Both the position numbers and the translations under genes were made by a program. From the NCBI RefSeq assembly GCF_000802235.1, contig NZ_JTDL01000087.1, positions 42,253 through 106,252 on the forward strand: a stretch of 64,000 nt of DNA, in the 5' to 3' direction. Positions 8,628 to 16,179 of the stretch are shown piece after piece (the first letter of the stretch is position 1; every line of letters begins with the position of its first letter). The stretch comes from Sinomonas humi. GTDB lineage: Bacteria; Actinomycetota; Actinomycetes; Actinomycetales; Micrococcaceae. The notes under the pieces were generated by a model. That model saw only the letters and a program-made list of their open reading frames with translations, had not been told where the DNA came from and searched no databases.

Positions 8628-10108
8628 GCGTGGCGGCTTCTCCCCTCCCTCGCCTTTCCGGAGCGTACGACGGCGCACCCCAGCGGAGCGGTTTGCGCCC
8701 TGGGATCGTTCACCTCGGCTTGGGCAATTTCCACCGCGCGCATCAGGCGGTCTACACGCGCGCTGCGTTGGACGCGGCGGGCGGCGACTGGGGCATCGTG
8801 GGTGTTGGGAGCCGCTCGGCGTCCGTCCCCGATGCGATGCATGCCCAGAGCATGCTGTACACGGTGGTGGAGATCTCGCCCCAGGGCGAGTCTTTCTCGA
8901 TCCCCGGGACGCACACTGACGCTTTCACGGCAGCGGCGGAGCCCGAGCGGGTCGCCGCGACAATCGGGGCAGCAGAGACGCGCATCGTCTCGCTCACCGT
9001 GACCGAGAACGGCTACTACTACAGCCCGCGGACGGGGCACCTAGCGGTCGACGATCCCGCCATCCAGCGCGACCTCACCGACGCCGCCCGACCGACGACG
9101 CCGATCGGCCAGATAGTGCGCGGGCTCCAGTCGCGGGCCCGAGCCCACGGCGAGTCGATCACGGTCCTCAGCTGCGACAACCTCGCCGAGAACGGCCGCC
9201 ATACGGAGCGGCTGGTGAAGGAGTTCGCCGGCCTTCTGCCCGCGGCGGAGGCCGCCGAGACCCTCGCGTTCATAGAGCGGCACGTGACGTTCCCCTCGAC
9301 GATGGTGGACCGGATCGTTCCGGCAACCACCGAGCACTACCGGCGCCTTGTGGCCGAGCGGTGCGGCTATCGGGACGAGGTCCCCGTCCCGGCCGAGCCG
9401 TTCACGATGTGGGTCCTCGAGGACCGGTTCGCTGCGGGGCGCCCCGAATGGGAAGCTGGCGGGGCCGTGTTCTCCGACGAGGTCTCTCGGTACGAAGAGC
9501 TCAAGGTGCGGCTCCTCAACGGCACGCACTCGCTCATTGCCTACCTCGGCGCCCTGACGGGAGCCGCGACGATTCCCGAATCCGTGCGCCAGCCGCAGGT
9601 CGAGGCCGCCGCCCGGGCCGTGCTGCGCGACGAGTACCGCCCGAGCGTGACGGCACCGCGCGGCGTCGACCTCGACGCCTACGAGGAAGAGCTCTTCACG
9701 CGCTGGCGCAACACGGCGCTCGGCCACCGGACAAGCCAGGTGGGTTCAGACGGGTCCCTCAAGCTCCGCCAGCGCATTCCTGTGCCGGCACTCGCCGCGC
9801 TCGATTCCGGCCGGACCCCGCACTTCCTCGCTCTGACCGCCGCCGCGTACCTCGCGTGCCTCGCTCCCCTGCCCGGCTTTGATCCCGGACCTCACGCTGC
9901 AGCGATGGTCGACCCCGCTCGGACGGTTCTCGCGCGCCAGGCAGAATTGTCGTCGTCGTCCGCCGAACTAGCGCGCCGTGTGCTCGGTGAGCAGCACTTG
10001 CTCGGCGAGGAACTCGCCGGCCGCGACGAGTTCATTGCCCGGACGGGCGAGCTCCTCGACGTCATCCGACGGCACGGCGCGCTCGCCGCTGCCGCCCAGG
10101 CTGGGTGA
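8624..10108 (+). CDS. Mannitol dehydrogenase family oxidoreductase, probable D-mannonate/fructuronate oxidoreductase
   Basis: A 494-residue member of the long-chain polyol dehydrogenase family, which includes UxuB and mannitol 2-dehydrogenase. The N-terminal Rossmann domain starts with [18 protein letters not shown]. The catalytic triad spacing Lys-x4-Asn-x2-His is present in [10 protein letters not shown]. Together with ManD it would convert D-fructuronate to D-mannonate and on to 2-keto-3-deoxygluconate. GTG 8624 overlaps the manD stop (GTGA); GTG 8630 is also possible and has better spacing from the GAAGGA at 8615. A role on mannitol or arabitol cannot be excluded from sequence alone, but the operon partner favours mannonate. 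Confidence 0.88.
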   Translation: MSVAASPLPRLSGAYDGAPQRSGLRPGIVHLGLGNFHRAHQAVYTRAALDAAGGDWGIVGVGSRSASVPDAMHAQSMLYTVVEISPQGESFSIPGTHTDAFTAAAEPERVAATIGAAETRIVSLTVTENGYYYSPRTGHLAVDDPAIQRDLTDAARPTTPIGQIVRGLQSRARAHGESITVLSCDNLAENGRHTERLVKEFAGLLPAAEAAETLAFIERHVTFPSTMVDRIVPATTEHYRRLVAERCGYRDEVPVPAEPFTMWVLEDRFAAGRPEWEAGGAVFSDEVSRYEELKVRLLNGTHSLIAYLGALTGAATIPESVRQPQVEAAARAVLRDEYRPSVTAPRGVDLDAYEEELFTRWRNTALGHRTSQVGSDGSLKLRQRIPVPALAALDSGRTPHFLALTAAAYLACLAPLPGFDPGPHAAAMVDPARTVLARQAELSSSSAELARRVLGEQHLLGEELAGRDEFIARTGELLDVIRRHGALAAAAQAG

Positions 10109-10492
10109 TCAGTGGCCTCCCGCGGCCAAGTAGTCCGCGGCGTTGTAATGAAGGCGGATTGTCTTGATGATTCCGTCCTTGAACTCGAAGAATTCTGCAA
10201 ACCGGACCGTGGCGCTGGGGAGGACGGCGTCGTAGAGCACCGCGGCGCCGTCGTCCGTTGCGACCGCCTCGATGAAGGTGATCTGGCGGACGGCCTCGAT
10301 GAAACCCTTGACGCCGCGGGCGAAGCGGTCCGCTCCCGAGACTTGGCCTGCAAGTGGCCCGTCGAAGGTGAAGTTCTCGGCGAGTAGCGGAATGAGCTCG
10401 CCGCCCTCGCCGTATCGGTCGATGCCGCCTAGGAGGATCGCGTAGTAGGAGCGGAGCGCGGCCGAGGTGTCGATTATGCCTTCTGCGGTCAT
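10109..10492 (-). CDS. NTF2-like (SnoaL-type) small protein
   Basis: A 127-residue protein with the alpha-then-beta pattern of the NTF2/SnoaL superfamily: helices around SAALRSYYAILLGGIDRY, then strands ENFTFDGP, TFIEAVATDDGAAVLYDAVL, VRFAEFFEFKDGIIKTIRLHYN. Members are small cone-shaped dimers that act as isomerases, hydrolases or binding proteins; nothing here fixes a reaction. ATG 10492 has CAGGAGGG upstream, which rules out the longer frame. It converges on the preceding oxidoreductase gene with no gap and is divergent from a secreted glycosidase. A perfect palindrome lies about 50 bases upstream (10541-10560). Confidence 0.75.
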   Translation of the reverse strand: MTAEGIIDTSAALRSYYAILLGGIDRYGEGGELIPLLAENFTFDGPLAGQVSGADRFARGVKGFIEAVRQITFIEAVATDDGAAVLYDAVLPSATVRFAEFFEFKDGIIKTIRLHYNAADYLAAGGH

Positions 10493-10540
10493 GGGGCCCT
10501 CCTGGATTCCGGTTCCTCTGACCAGTCTGGGAACCGCACC

Positions 10541-10560
10541 GAATACGTACAACTACGTAT
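10541..10560. promoter_or_regulatory. Perfect palindrome, probable operator
   Basis: AATACGTA and TACGTATT form a perfect 8-bp inverted repeat around CAAC, in the divergent region between the NTF2-like and GH16-like genes. A second, looser repeat GGTTCC/GGAACC lies beside it at 10510-10534. The distance to the start at 10492 suits a regulator covering that promoter. No regulator gene is immediately adjacent, so the binding protein is unknown. Confidence 0.6.
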
Positions 10561-10751
10561 TGCCCGAAAATTGCCGCGAGCGGAGCATTTACCACGGAAG
10601 CGCCGCGAGGAGAGCGCTTCAGAGTCGACCTTCGTGTTTCAACTATCCGAGGTTTCCGCTGCGGCTCCGGACACCAGGCACGGCCGGTCTCACCGTTGCC
10701 AGCCAAACTTCCCTCCCCCGGCACACTCGTCGGCCTTTGATCGGGGAGACC

Positions 10752-11528
10752 ATGAGAAAAGAAATCCTCGCATTCGTCACTTCTTCTGCCTTGCTGTTCG
10801 CCACACTCGCGGCGACCTTCTCAATAACCACTCCCGCAGCCGGCGCCACCACCTCCAGCACAGACGGGACGCAGGCCGCCGTCGTACTCGGCTGGGGGCC
10901 TGTGATCAACGGCGACGAGTTCAACTATGTCGGAGCACCAGACCCCACCAAATGGAAGGTGTACAGCAGCCCTGGCCAGAACGGCAACGGCATCCGAACC
11001 GCCAAAGCGTGGTACGTGAATGGCTCCGTGGCCCAAGTGACCGGCGACTCGAGCGGCAACACGGGCGGCATGTCGGCGATCTTCGACAGGAATATCGCCC
11101 CGTACCAGCGCATCGAAGCCCGCATGCGCACGAATCAACGAGACCCCCAGTACCACCCCGTCCTCATCCTCTGGCCGGATAGCAATACGGGATGCTCGGA
11201 GATCGACTACGCCGAAGGCACCTCGAACACGTCCCAGATGCATTTCTGGCTCCACTACCCCACGTGCGGCCTGCGCAACTCCGCCACCGTGACCATCGAT
11301 ACGACTCAATGGCACAATTACGCGGTCGAATGGTCGCCCAGCGGTATTCGCGGCTGGATCGACGGAGTGCAGTGGTTCAACGACACGAGCGTCGCCGCGC
11401 AGTCCATGACCGCGCCCATGCATGAGACAGTCCAGCTGGACTGGTTCCCCGCGGGCTACACCTCTCCACCACAGCTCTCGTGGATGCAAATTGACTGGAT
11501 CCGCCAATACGCTCCCCCAGCGCAATGA
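10752..11528 (+). CDS. Secreted glycoside hydrolase, GH16-like
   Basis: A 258-residue protein with a clear Sec signal peptide (MRKEI..., hydrophobic stretch to about residue 30, Ala-rich cleavage region). The mature part has the lectin/glucanase jelly-roll look of GH16: INGDEFNY near the start, RIEARMRTN, and the catalytic signature Glu-x-Asp-x-x-Glu visible as EIDYAEG, followed by HNYAVEWSPSGIRGWIDG and the C-terminal MQIDWIRQY strand. GH16 enzymes cut beta-1,3/1,4-glucans, laminarin or galactans outside the cell; the exact glycan is not evident. ATG 10752 follows CGGGGAGA. A 13-bp perfect hairpin downstream probably terminates it. Confidence 0.85.
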   Translation: MRKEILAFVTSSALLFATLAATFSITTPAAGATTSSTDGTQAAVVLGWGPVINGDEFNYVGAPDPTKWKVYSSPGQNGNGIRTAKAWYVNGSVAQVTGDSSGNTGGMSAIFDRNIAPYQRIEARMRTNQRDPQYHPVLILWPDSNTGCSEIDYAEGTSNTSQMHFWLHYPTCGLRNSATVTIDTTQWHNYAVEWSPSGIRGWIDGVQWFNDTSVAAQSMTAPMHETVQLDWFPAGYTSPPQLSWMQIDWIRQYAPPAQ

Positions 11529-11894
11529 CGGGCCTCTACGCCGATGCCTGTCGCCAATTGAGCCGATAGCTTCCGATACCCTCTAGTGCGCCGTTCCCCG
11601 TGCGGCGCACTAGAGTTCTGCGCCGCTGGCCGCGCTTTTTCAAGACTCCGGGCCCTGAATTCGGAAGCTTCATACACCCGACACCGGAGGATCGCTTCTG
11701 TTACCGCACCGGCTAAAACAATTGGCGGCGGAATCTCAGGACTCGAGCCCTTGGGGGCGTTCATTCGAGCGCTCGGCGGCCTTCATCGGAAGAGGTGGAC
11801 TTTTCGCGTTCTTCCGTCGATAAGGGCTTGTAGCTGTACCGCGCCCTCCCTACTCTCTTGCCATCCGATCGAGCAGAGAGTCGGGAGGCTTGCC
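11529..11894. other. Intergenic stretch between the GH16-like gene and the luxR-family gene
   Basis: These 366 bases hold a terminator hairpin at 11581-11615. The rest should contain the promoter of the downstream LuxR gene. The open frame upstream of that gene lacks a ribosome-binding site and has no coding character. I see nothing else. Confidence 0.6.
11581..11615 (+). terminator. Strong hairpin terminator after the GH16-like gene
   Basis: CTCTAGTGCGCCG and its exact complement CGGCGCACTAGAG form a perfect 13-bp stem with a 9-base loop, 52 bases after the stop codon. There is no long T run, as is common in high-GC actinobacteria. Confidence 0.75.
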
Positions 11895-12629
11895 ATGGAG
11901 CCACACGCCCAACTGGCAGCCAATCTCTTGGAGCTCACTGACTCCGACCAATACGTCAGGGCAGCCAGCGAACTTCTCTTCAAACTCTTTCCCGGCGAGA
12001 ACGTCGCATGGAACGTGCTCGATGCGGCCGCTCCGACCGCCGAAGTCCGCGTTTACCCGGAAAGCCCGATGGCCGATGCTGACGTTTCCCGAATCCTGCT
12101 CGATCTCTGGGAAGACCATCCCCTCGTGCTCAGCTACCTGGAGGCCAGGGGCGAAGAAATCTGGGCTGCGCGGCGACTCAGCGACCTCGTGACCGATGAG
12201 CAGCTCTACCGCACCCGCGCCTATCGGGAGGGGCTCGCCCTCTTGGGAACGAACAGGCAGCTCTCCTTCTTGGCCCAGAAGACCTCCCGGCTCCAGATTC
12301 AAGGTTGGACGATGAACAGATTGGGCACCGACTTCACGGACGACGAGGTGGACCTTGCTCGGCATATCCAACCCGTTCTCAGGCTTCTCGAGGTGGCCCG
12401 ATCCGGCGTGCGGCTTTCCACCCGGTGGGAAGGGGTCGCCGAGGAGCATGACGTGACGAGCAGGGAACAGGAGATACTGCGTCTCCTCAGCAAAGGCCTC
12501 ACTGGGATGGCGATCGGCCATCTGCTCGGAATCAGCCCGAGGACGGTTGCCAAGCACCTCGAGCACGCCTACTCCAAACTCGGGTGCACCAACCGGATCG
12601 AAGCCCTCAGGGTGCTCCGGGGAGACTGA
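11895..12629 (+). CDS. LuxR-family transcriptional regulator
   Basis: A 244-residue protein. The C-terminal 65 residues are a canonical LuxR/GerE HTH (TSREQEILRLLSKGLTGMAI, then GISPRTVAKHLEHAYSKLG). The N-terminal two thirds (EPHAQLAANLLELTDSDQYV onward) has no receiver-domain Asp and is not an obvious autoinducer-binding domain; it may be GAF-like, but I cannot assign a ligand. ATG 11895 with GGGAGG upstream is chosen as start. It stands alone between a secreted glycosidase (same strand) and a convergent Nudix gene, so its target is not evident; the glycosidase is one possibility. Confidence 0.85.
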   Translation: MEPHAQLAANLLELTDSDQYVRAASELLFKLFPGENVAWNVLDAAAPTAEVRVYPESPMADADVSRILLDLWEDHPLVLSYLEARGEEIWAARRLSDLVTDEQLYRTRAYREGLALLGTNRQLSFLAQKTSRLQIQGWTMNRLGTDFTDDEVDLARHIQPVLRLLEVARSGVRLSTRWEGVAEEHDVTSREQEILRLLSKGLTGMAIGHLLGISPRTVAKHLEHAYSKLGCTNRIEALRVLRGD

Positions 12630-12644
12630 CGAGCGAAGGTCGTG

Positions 12645-13307
12645 TCACCGTCCGACGAAGTCGGGCTCGAGGAGGCGGCTCAGGTCGACGTCACGCCCTC
12701 GGAGCACGACCTCGGCAAACTGCCAGAGAATCGCGCCAGTGGGCGCGTGGATGACCATGTCATGGCGCAGAGGCATCTGGAGAAGGGTGCCCTCGGGGGT
12801 CTCGCGCCATCGAGGAACGCTCGGCGCGAGCAGGCGGGCCACTGGGATCGGGTGGAGCGAGGCCACTTCCGCAACGCTCCGCCGGAACTGCCGGATCCCC
12901 GGCGCGGCCACTACCCACGGGGTGATGACGTGGCCGGTGCCCGTGCTGATGTCGTCAAGGCGACCGAGGACGTCGTCGTGCTCGCACAGCAAGCCGGTTT
13001 CCTCGGCAAGTTCCCGGAGTGCGGCCGCTTCGCTCGACTCGGACGGCTCCACTCTTCCCCCTGGAAGCGCCCACTGGCCGGCATTGCGTCCTCGCGGAGC
13101 TCGTTTGATCACGAGCACGCAGGGGACGCCGGCACGTTCGATCAGCGCGACTACCACCGCCGCCTCCCGCACGTGCGTGGCGCGGGGCACCTCGCGATAC
13201 GGCCGGCTGGCTAGCCGTTCGCGGGCCTGCACGGCCAACTGATCGAGCGAAAACAGAGCGCCCGGGTCGGTCTGGTCAGCTCTGGATTCGATCTCCGCTG
13301 TAGCCAT
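12645..13307 (-). CDS. Nudix hydrolase, possibly CoA pyrophosphatase-like
   Basis: A 220-residue protein with a complete Nudix box, GGRVEPSESSEAAALRELAE continuing ETGLL (pattern G-x5-E-x7-RE-x2-EE-x-G). The region before it (VIKRAPRGRNAGQWALPGG) resembles the LxxxRxxxxRxxxGQxxxPGG signature of CoA pyrophosphatases such as NudL, which would suit the neighbouring acyl-CoA genes. ATG 13307 is preceded by GGGAGG. The gene is divergent from an alpha/beta hydrolase, and a near-perfect copy of the local TetR operator (13347-13362) lies 40 bases upstream, suggesting membership of the same regulon. The exact nucleotide substrate is uncertain. Confidence 0.85.
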   Translation of the reverse strand: MATAEIESRADQTDPGALFSLDQLAVQARERLASRPYREVPRATHVREAAVVVALIERAGVPCVLVIKRAPRGRNAGQWALPGGRVEPSESSEAAALRELAEETGLLCEHDDVLGRLDDISTGTGHVITPWVVAAPGIRQFRRSVAEVASLHPIPVARLLAPSVPRWRETPEGTLLQMPLRHDMVIHAPTGAILWQFAEVVLRGRDVDLSRLLEPDFVGR

Positions 13308-13346
13308 TGATGCCTCCCTCTCAAACGCCCTCAAACTACCGATGAT

Positions 13347-13362
13347 CTGACTCGTGCGTCAA
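13347..13362. promoter_or_regulatory. Imperfect copy of the CTGAC-N6-GTCAG operator
   Basis: CTGACTCGTGCGTCAA matches the palindrome found at 13436, 15158 and 15311 except at the last base and one inner base. It is located in the upstream region of the Nudix gene. Confidence 0.6.
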
Positions 13363-13400
13363 TGCTTCTTCGGAGCCTAGATAGGCCGCACGCAAAGCGA

Positions 13401-13429
13401 TTGACACCCTCGATCCGGCAAAGGAGAAT
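13401..13429 (+). promoter_or_regulatory. Predicted promoter of the alpha/beta hydrolase gene
   Basis: A consensus -35 box TTGACA at 13401-13406 is followed after 17 bases by GAGAAT at 13424-13429, a fair -10 box. The operator at 13436-13451 begins just downstream, where a bound repressor would block the start of transcription. Confidence 0.6.
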
Positions 13430-13435
13430 CAGAGG

Positions 13436-13451
13436 CTGACTCAAGAGTCAG
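13436..13451. promoter_or_regulatory. TetR-type operator, site 1
   Basis: CTGACTC-AA-GAGTCAG is a perfect 7-2-7 palindrome between the predicted promoter and the start of the alpha/beta hydrolase gene. It shares the CTGAC...GTCAG frame with the palindromes before tetR and before the beta-oxidation operon. Confidence 0.8.
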
Positions 13452-13478
13452 AATCACCGAAACACCGAGGAGGGTGCT

Positions 13479-14549
13479 ATGGCTCAGCGCAGTAGCCCGC
13501 CGGGCAGCTCAGCCATCACCATCGACTCGACGGGGTTCGATCCCCTCGGCCCTACCGTCCATACCTGCCGGTTGGCCTCCGGGCGGCACGTGCGCTACAT
13601 CGACGAGGGCCACGAATCGTGGCCAGTCGCACTCGTCTTCGGCGGCGCCGGCACCTCGGTGCGCGCCCTCCGGCTTCTGGAATTCGCACGCAGCTTTCGG
13701 CAGGAACTGGGCGTGCGGCTCATGTCGGTCGAGCGCAACGGCCTCGGCCTCACGCCGTACGATCCCGACTGCGGGCCCAGCGAACACGCCAAGGACGTAT
13801 GGGAACTCCTGGACAGGCGCGGGGTCCGGCAGATCGCGGTTGTCGCCATTTCGGGCGGCGGCCCCTACGCCGCCCACGTCATGGCCGCCCGGCCCGAACG
13901 CGTCACGAGCGTTCATCTGGCCTGCGCGCTCTCTGACCGCGGAGCAGGCGCACCGCTGCAGGTCGAGCTTGATGCAGTCCTTGCAGATCCTGTCGGATGG
14001 TGGGCCTTCCCCCCATCGAGTCCCGTTCACCGCATCCCCGGGTTCGCCGCCTCGGCCGTCGAGGAGGCAACCCACGCCCTGCTCGCACGCGGCCCATCCT
14101 CGGGACCCGATGGCCTCCGCCAGGCATTGGAGCTCTACGCACATGGGGAGCTGCCAGACCTGTCCGGGCTCAACGCGCCCGCGTTCCTCTACTGGGGCGC
14201 CGACGACGTCGTGGTGCCGAGCGCGCATCTACGGCGGTGGGAGGAGGTGCTTCCCGGGCGGCGCCTCGTTCGGCTCTATCCCGGGGAGGGCCACGTTGTG
14301 CAATACCGCCACTGGGACCAGATCCTGTGCGACGTCGTCCATGGCGGCAGCCGGACCGTGGTCAGCCGCGAAGGCAAGACCTGGCTGCTCCCCGCGGAAG
14401 CCGCCGCGCGGGAACTCGACCTTGGAGCGACCCTCGGATTGGCGGCCTGGGAGCCGCGCGCGGAACGGTCAGGCGATGAGTGCGCTCTGGACGAAGGCGA
14501 TGAGCACCTCACGCATCGCTGTGACGTTCAGGCCCGGGGAGCCCGTTAG
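13479..14549 (+). CDS. Alpha/beta hydrolase
   Basis: A 356-residue alpha/beta-fold hydrolase. The nucleophile elbow is AISGGGPYAA with Ser as nucleophile. LVFGGAGTSVRAL could form the oxyanion region, and GADDVVVP followed by PGEGHVV supplies the likely acidic residue and catalytic His. AGGAGGG lies before ATG 13479. It could act as an esterase, thioesterase or lactonase releasing the acid that the downstream operon activates and degrades. That role is inferred from the shared operator. The last 27 codons overlap the 3' end of the convergent tetR gene, and the residues after about 310 look unlike the rest of the family, so the C-terminus may be an extension. Confidence 0.85.
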   Translation: MAQRSSPPGSSAITIDSTGFDPLGPTVHTCRLASGRHVRYIDEGHESWPVALVFGGAGTSVRALRLLEFARSFRQELGVRLMSVERNGLGLTPYDPDCGPSEHAKDVWELLDRRGVRQIAVVAISGGGPYAAHVMAARPERVTSVHLACALSDRGAGAPLQVELDAVLADPVGWWAFPPSSPVHRIPGFAASAVEEATHALLARGPSSGPDGLRQALELYAHGELPDLSGLNAPAFLYWGADDVVVPSAHLRRWEEVLPGRRLVRLYPGEGHVVQYRHWDQILCDVVHGGSRTVVSREGKTWLLPAEAAARELDLGATLGLAAWEPRAERSGDECALDEGDEHLTHRCDVQARGAR

Positions 14550-15095
14550 CACCTGGATCGCCGCACCGTCGGTCATCGCCGTGAGCTGCATGGCGACCAA
14601 GGTCGGATCGATGTCGGTGCGGAACTCGCCGTCTCGCTGCCCGCGCTCAATGATCCGTTCGACGGTCTCTCGCCACCGCGCATAGAACTCGTTGTGTTCG
14701 GCCCTCAACTCGGGGCGGACGGCAGCCTCAGCCCAGAACTGGACCCAAACGGACCACTCATCCCGGACCTGGCCGATGCGGGGCAACTGCATGTCGATCA
14801 GCTTGAGCAACCGCTCGCGCGCCGAGCGGATGTTCTTGAGCTCGGCGCTCTGCCTAGCGAACGCGCGGGTTATCGCATGATTGAGCGCGAGGCGGAGGAC
14901 GTCGCTCTTGCCCGGGAAGTAGTAGTGGACCGCCCCCGTGCTGCTGCCGACGATCTTCGCGATGTCGGCGATGCGCACCGCGTGGTATCCGCGTTCTGCG
15001 ATGAGCTGGGCGGCGGCGTCCAAGATCGCAGCCTTGCGCAACTCGTCATTGGACCCCCGGGCGCCGGTGCGGTCTTCGCGAGCAGTCTGAGTCAC
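14469..15095 (-). CDS. TetR-family repressor of the beta-oxidation regulon
   Basis: A 208-residue TetR regulator. The HTH lies in residues 17-64 (KAAILDAAAQLIAERGYHAV, then IADIAKIVGSSTGAVHYYFPGKSDVL), and the remainder is the helical ligand-binding and dimer domain. GTG 15095 has AAGGAG about 10 bases upstream; the longer frame would run through the operator palindrome. That palindrome, 15153-15178, lies about 60 bases before the start, so the protein probably represses itself as well as the hydrolase gene at 13479 and the operon starting at 15346. An acyl-CoA effector would fit the genes it controls but is inference. Confidence 0.92.
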   Translation of the reverse strand: MTQTAREDRTGARGSNDELRKAAILDAAAQLIAERGYHAVRIADIAKIVGSSTGAVHYYFPGKSDVLRLALNHAITRAFARQSAELKNIRSARERLLKLIDMQLPRIGQVRDEWSVWVQFWAEAAVRPELRAEHNEFYARWRETVERIIERGQRDGEFRTDIDPTLVAMQLTAMTDGAAIQVLTGSPGLNVTAMREVLIAFVQSALIA

Positions 15096-15152
15096 GTGCG
15101 GTCTCCTTTCGACCAGACAGGGAAAGCCTACCAACGTCAGAGTCAGGAGAGC

Positions 15153-15178
15153 CATATCTGACGCGAGCGTCAGATATG
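15153..15178. promoter_or_regulatory. TetR-type operator, site 2 (26-bp perfect palindrome)
   Basis: CATATCTGACGC and its exact complement flank a two-base centre. The inner 16 bases, CTGACGCGAGCGTCAG at 15158-15173, match sites 1 and 3. It lies upstream of the tetR start, consistent with autoregulation. Confidence 0.85.
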
Positions 15179-15283
15179 CAGGAAGCGCACCCGCCAGATC
15201 CCCTAAGTGGCGGGATCCGCGGGATTCCGGGCATAGGCGCCCATAGACCGATCTGAGATCCGAAAACCACCTCTACAAAACCC

Positions 15284-15326
15284 TTGACACCCCTCGCCAA
15301 AGAGCGTTGACTGACTGACCAGTCAG
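15284..15326 (+). promoter_or_regulatory. Promoter and TetR operator (site 3) of the beta-oxidation operon
   Basis: TTGACACCC at 15284 resembles the -35 region before the alpha/beta hydrolase gene. CTGACTG-AC-CAGTCAG at 15311-15326 is another perfect 7-2-7 palindrome of the same class, placed where a -10 box or start site would be. GGAGG at 15330 then precedes the ATG at 15346. Confidence 0.8.
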
Positions 15327-15345
15327 ATCGGAGGTTTTTCAAGCC

Positions 15346-16179
15346 ATGACTGTTGCACCAAGACCCGAAGAACGCGAAGTTCTTCATCCCGACGCGCTGC
15401 GGGGCAAAGTCGCCCTCGTGACAGGCGGAGGGACCGGAATCGGTCGGGCGACGGCGCTCGACCTCGCCCGTGCCGGCGCCGACGTCGTCGTGGCCGGGCG
15501 CCGGCTCGAGCCGCTCGAGAAGGTAGTCGCCGAGGTCGAGTCCCTTGGGGCTCGGGGCCTCGCCGTCGTCACCGACGTGCGGGAAGAAGACCAGATCGCT
15601 GCGCTCGTCACTCAGGCCCTGGATCAGTTCGGCCGCATCGACATCCTCGTCAACAACGCGGGCGGCCAGTTCAGCGCCGCGGCCGAGGACATCACCCTCA
15701 AGGGCTGGCGCGCCGTCCATCGGCTCGCCGTTGACGCCACGTGGGCATTGACCCGCGAGGTCGCGACGCGCTCCATGATCCCGAACCGATCAGGCGTCGT
15801 GTTCTTCATCGCGTTCTCGCCGCGCCGGGGCATTCCGGGCTTCGTCCACGCCGCGAGCGCACGCGCCGCCATCGAGAACCTCGCCGCGGGCCTCGCGCTC
15901 GAGTGGAGCCAGTACGGTATCCGCAGCATCTGCGTCGCCCCCGGCACGATCGCGACGGAGGGCCTCGGAGACAATTACACAGACGAGGACCGCGGCCGCT
16001 GGGCGGAGGCGGTCCCGATGGGCCGGCTCGGCTCGCCCGAGGACGTCTCCGGGCTGATCGCCTTCCTGGCCTCCCCCGGCGGCTCCTACATCACCGGAAC
16101 AACGATTGTGGTGGACGGAGGCGCCGATGCCTGGGGCATCGGACACGCTGCACCGGCCCCAGAAGGAGGCCAGCAATGA
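15346..16179 (+). CDS. SDR oxidoreductase, PECR/2,4-dienoyl-CoA reductase-like
   Basis: A 277-residue short-chain dehydrogenase with the NAD(P) motif TGGGTGIGRA, NNAGG and the substrate-loop region VAPGTIATEG. The classical YxxxK is replaced: the region reads VHAASARAAIENLAAGLALE, with no Tyr. The same arrangement (HxxxARA) is known from peroxisomal trans-2-enoyl-CoA and 2,4-dienoyl-CoA reductases, which use NADPH on acyl-CoA double bonds. That fits its place as first gene of a beta-oxidation operon, where it would process unsaturated or branched intermediates. It has GGAGG upstream and overlaps the next gene by ATGA. Assignment to reductase rather than dehydrogenase is a family-based inference. 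Confidence 0.82.
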   Translation: MTVAPRPEEREVLHPDALRGKVALVTGGGTGIGRATALDLARAGADVVVAGRRLEPLEKVVAEVESLGARGLAVVTDVREEDQIAALVTQALDQFGRIDILVNNAGGQFSAAAEDITLKGWRAVHRLAVDATWALTREVATRSMIPNRSGVVFFIAFSPRRGIPGFVHAASARAAIENLAAGLALEWSQYGIRSICVAPGTIATEGLGDNYTDEDRGRWAEAVPMGRLGSPEDVSGLIAFLASPGGSYITGTTIVVDGGADAWGIGHAAPAPEGGQQ

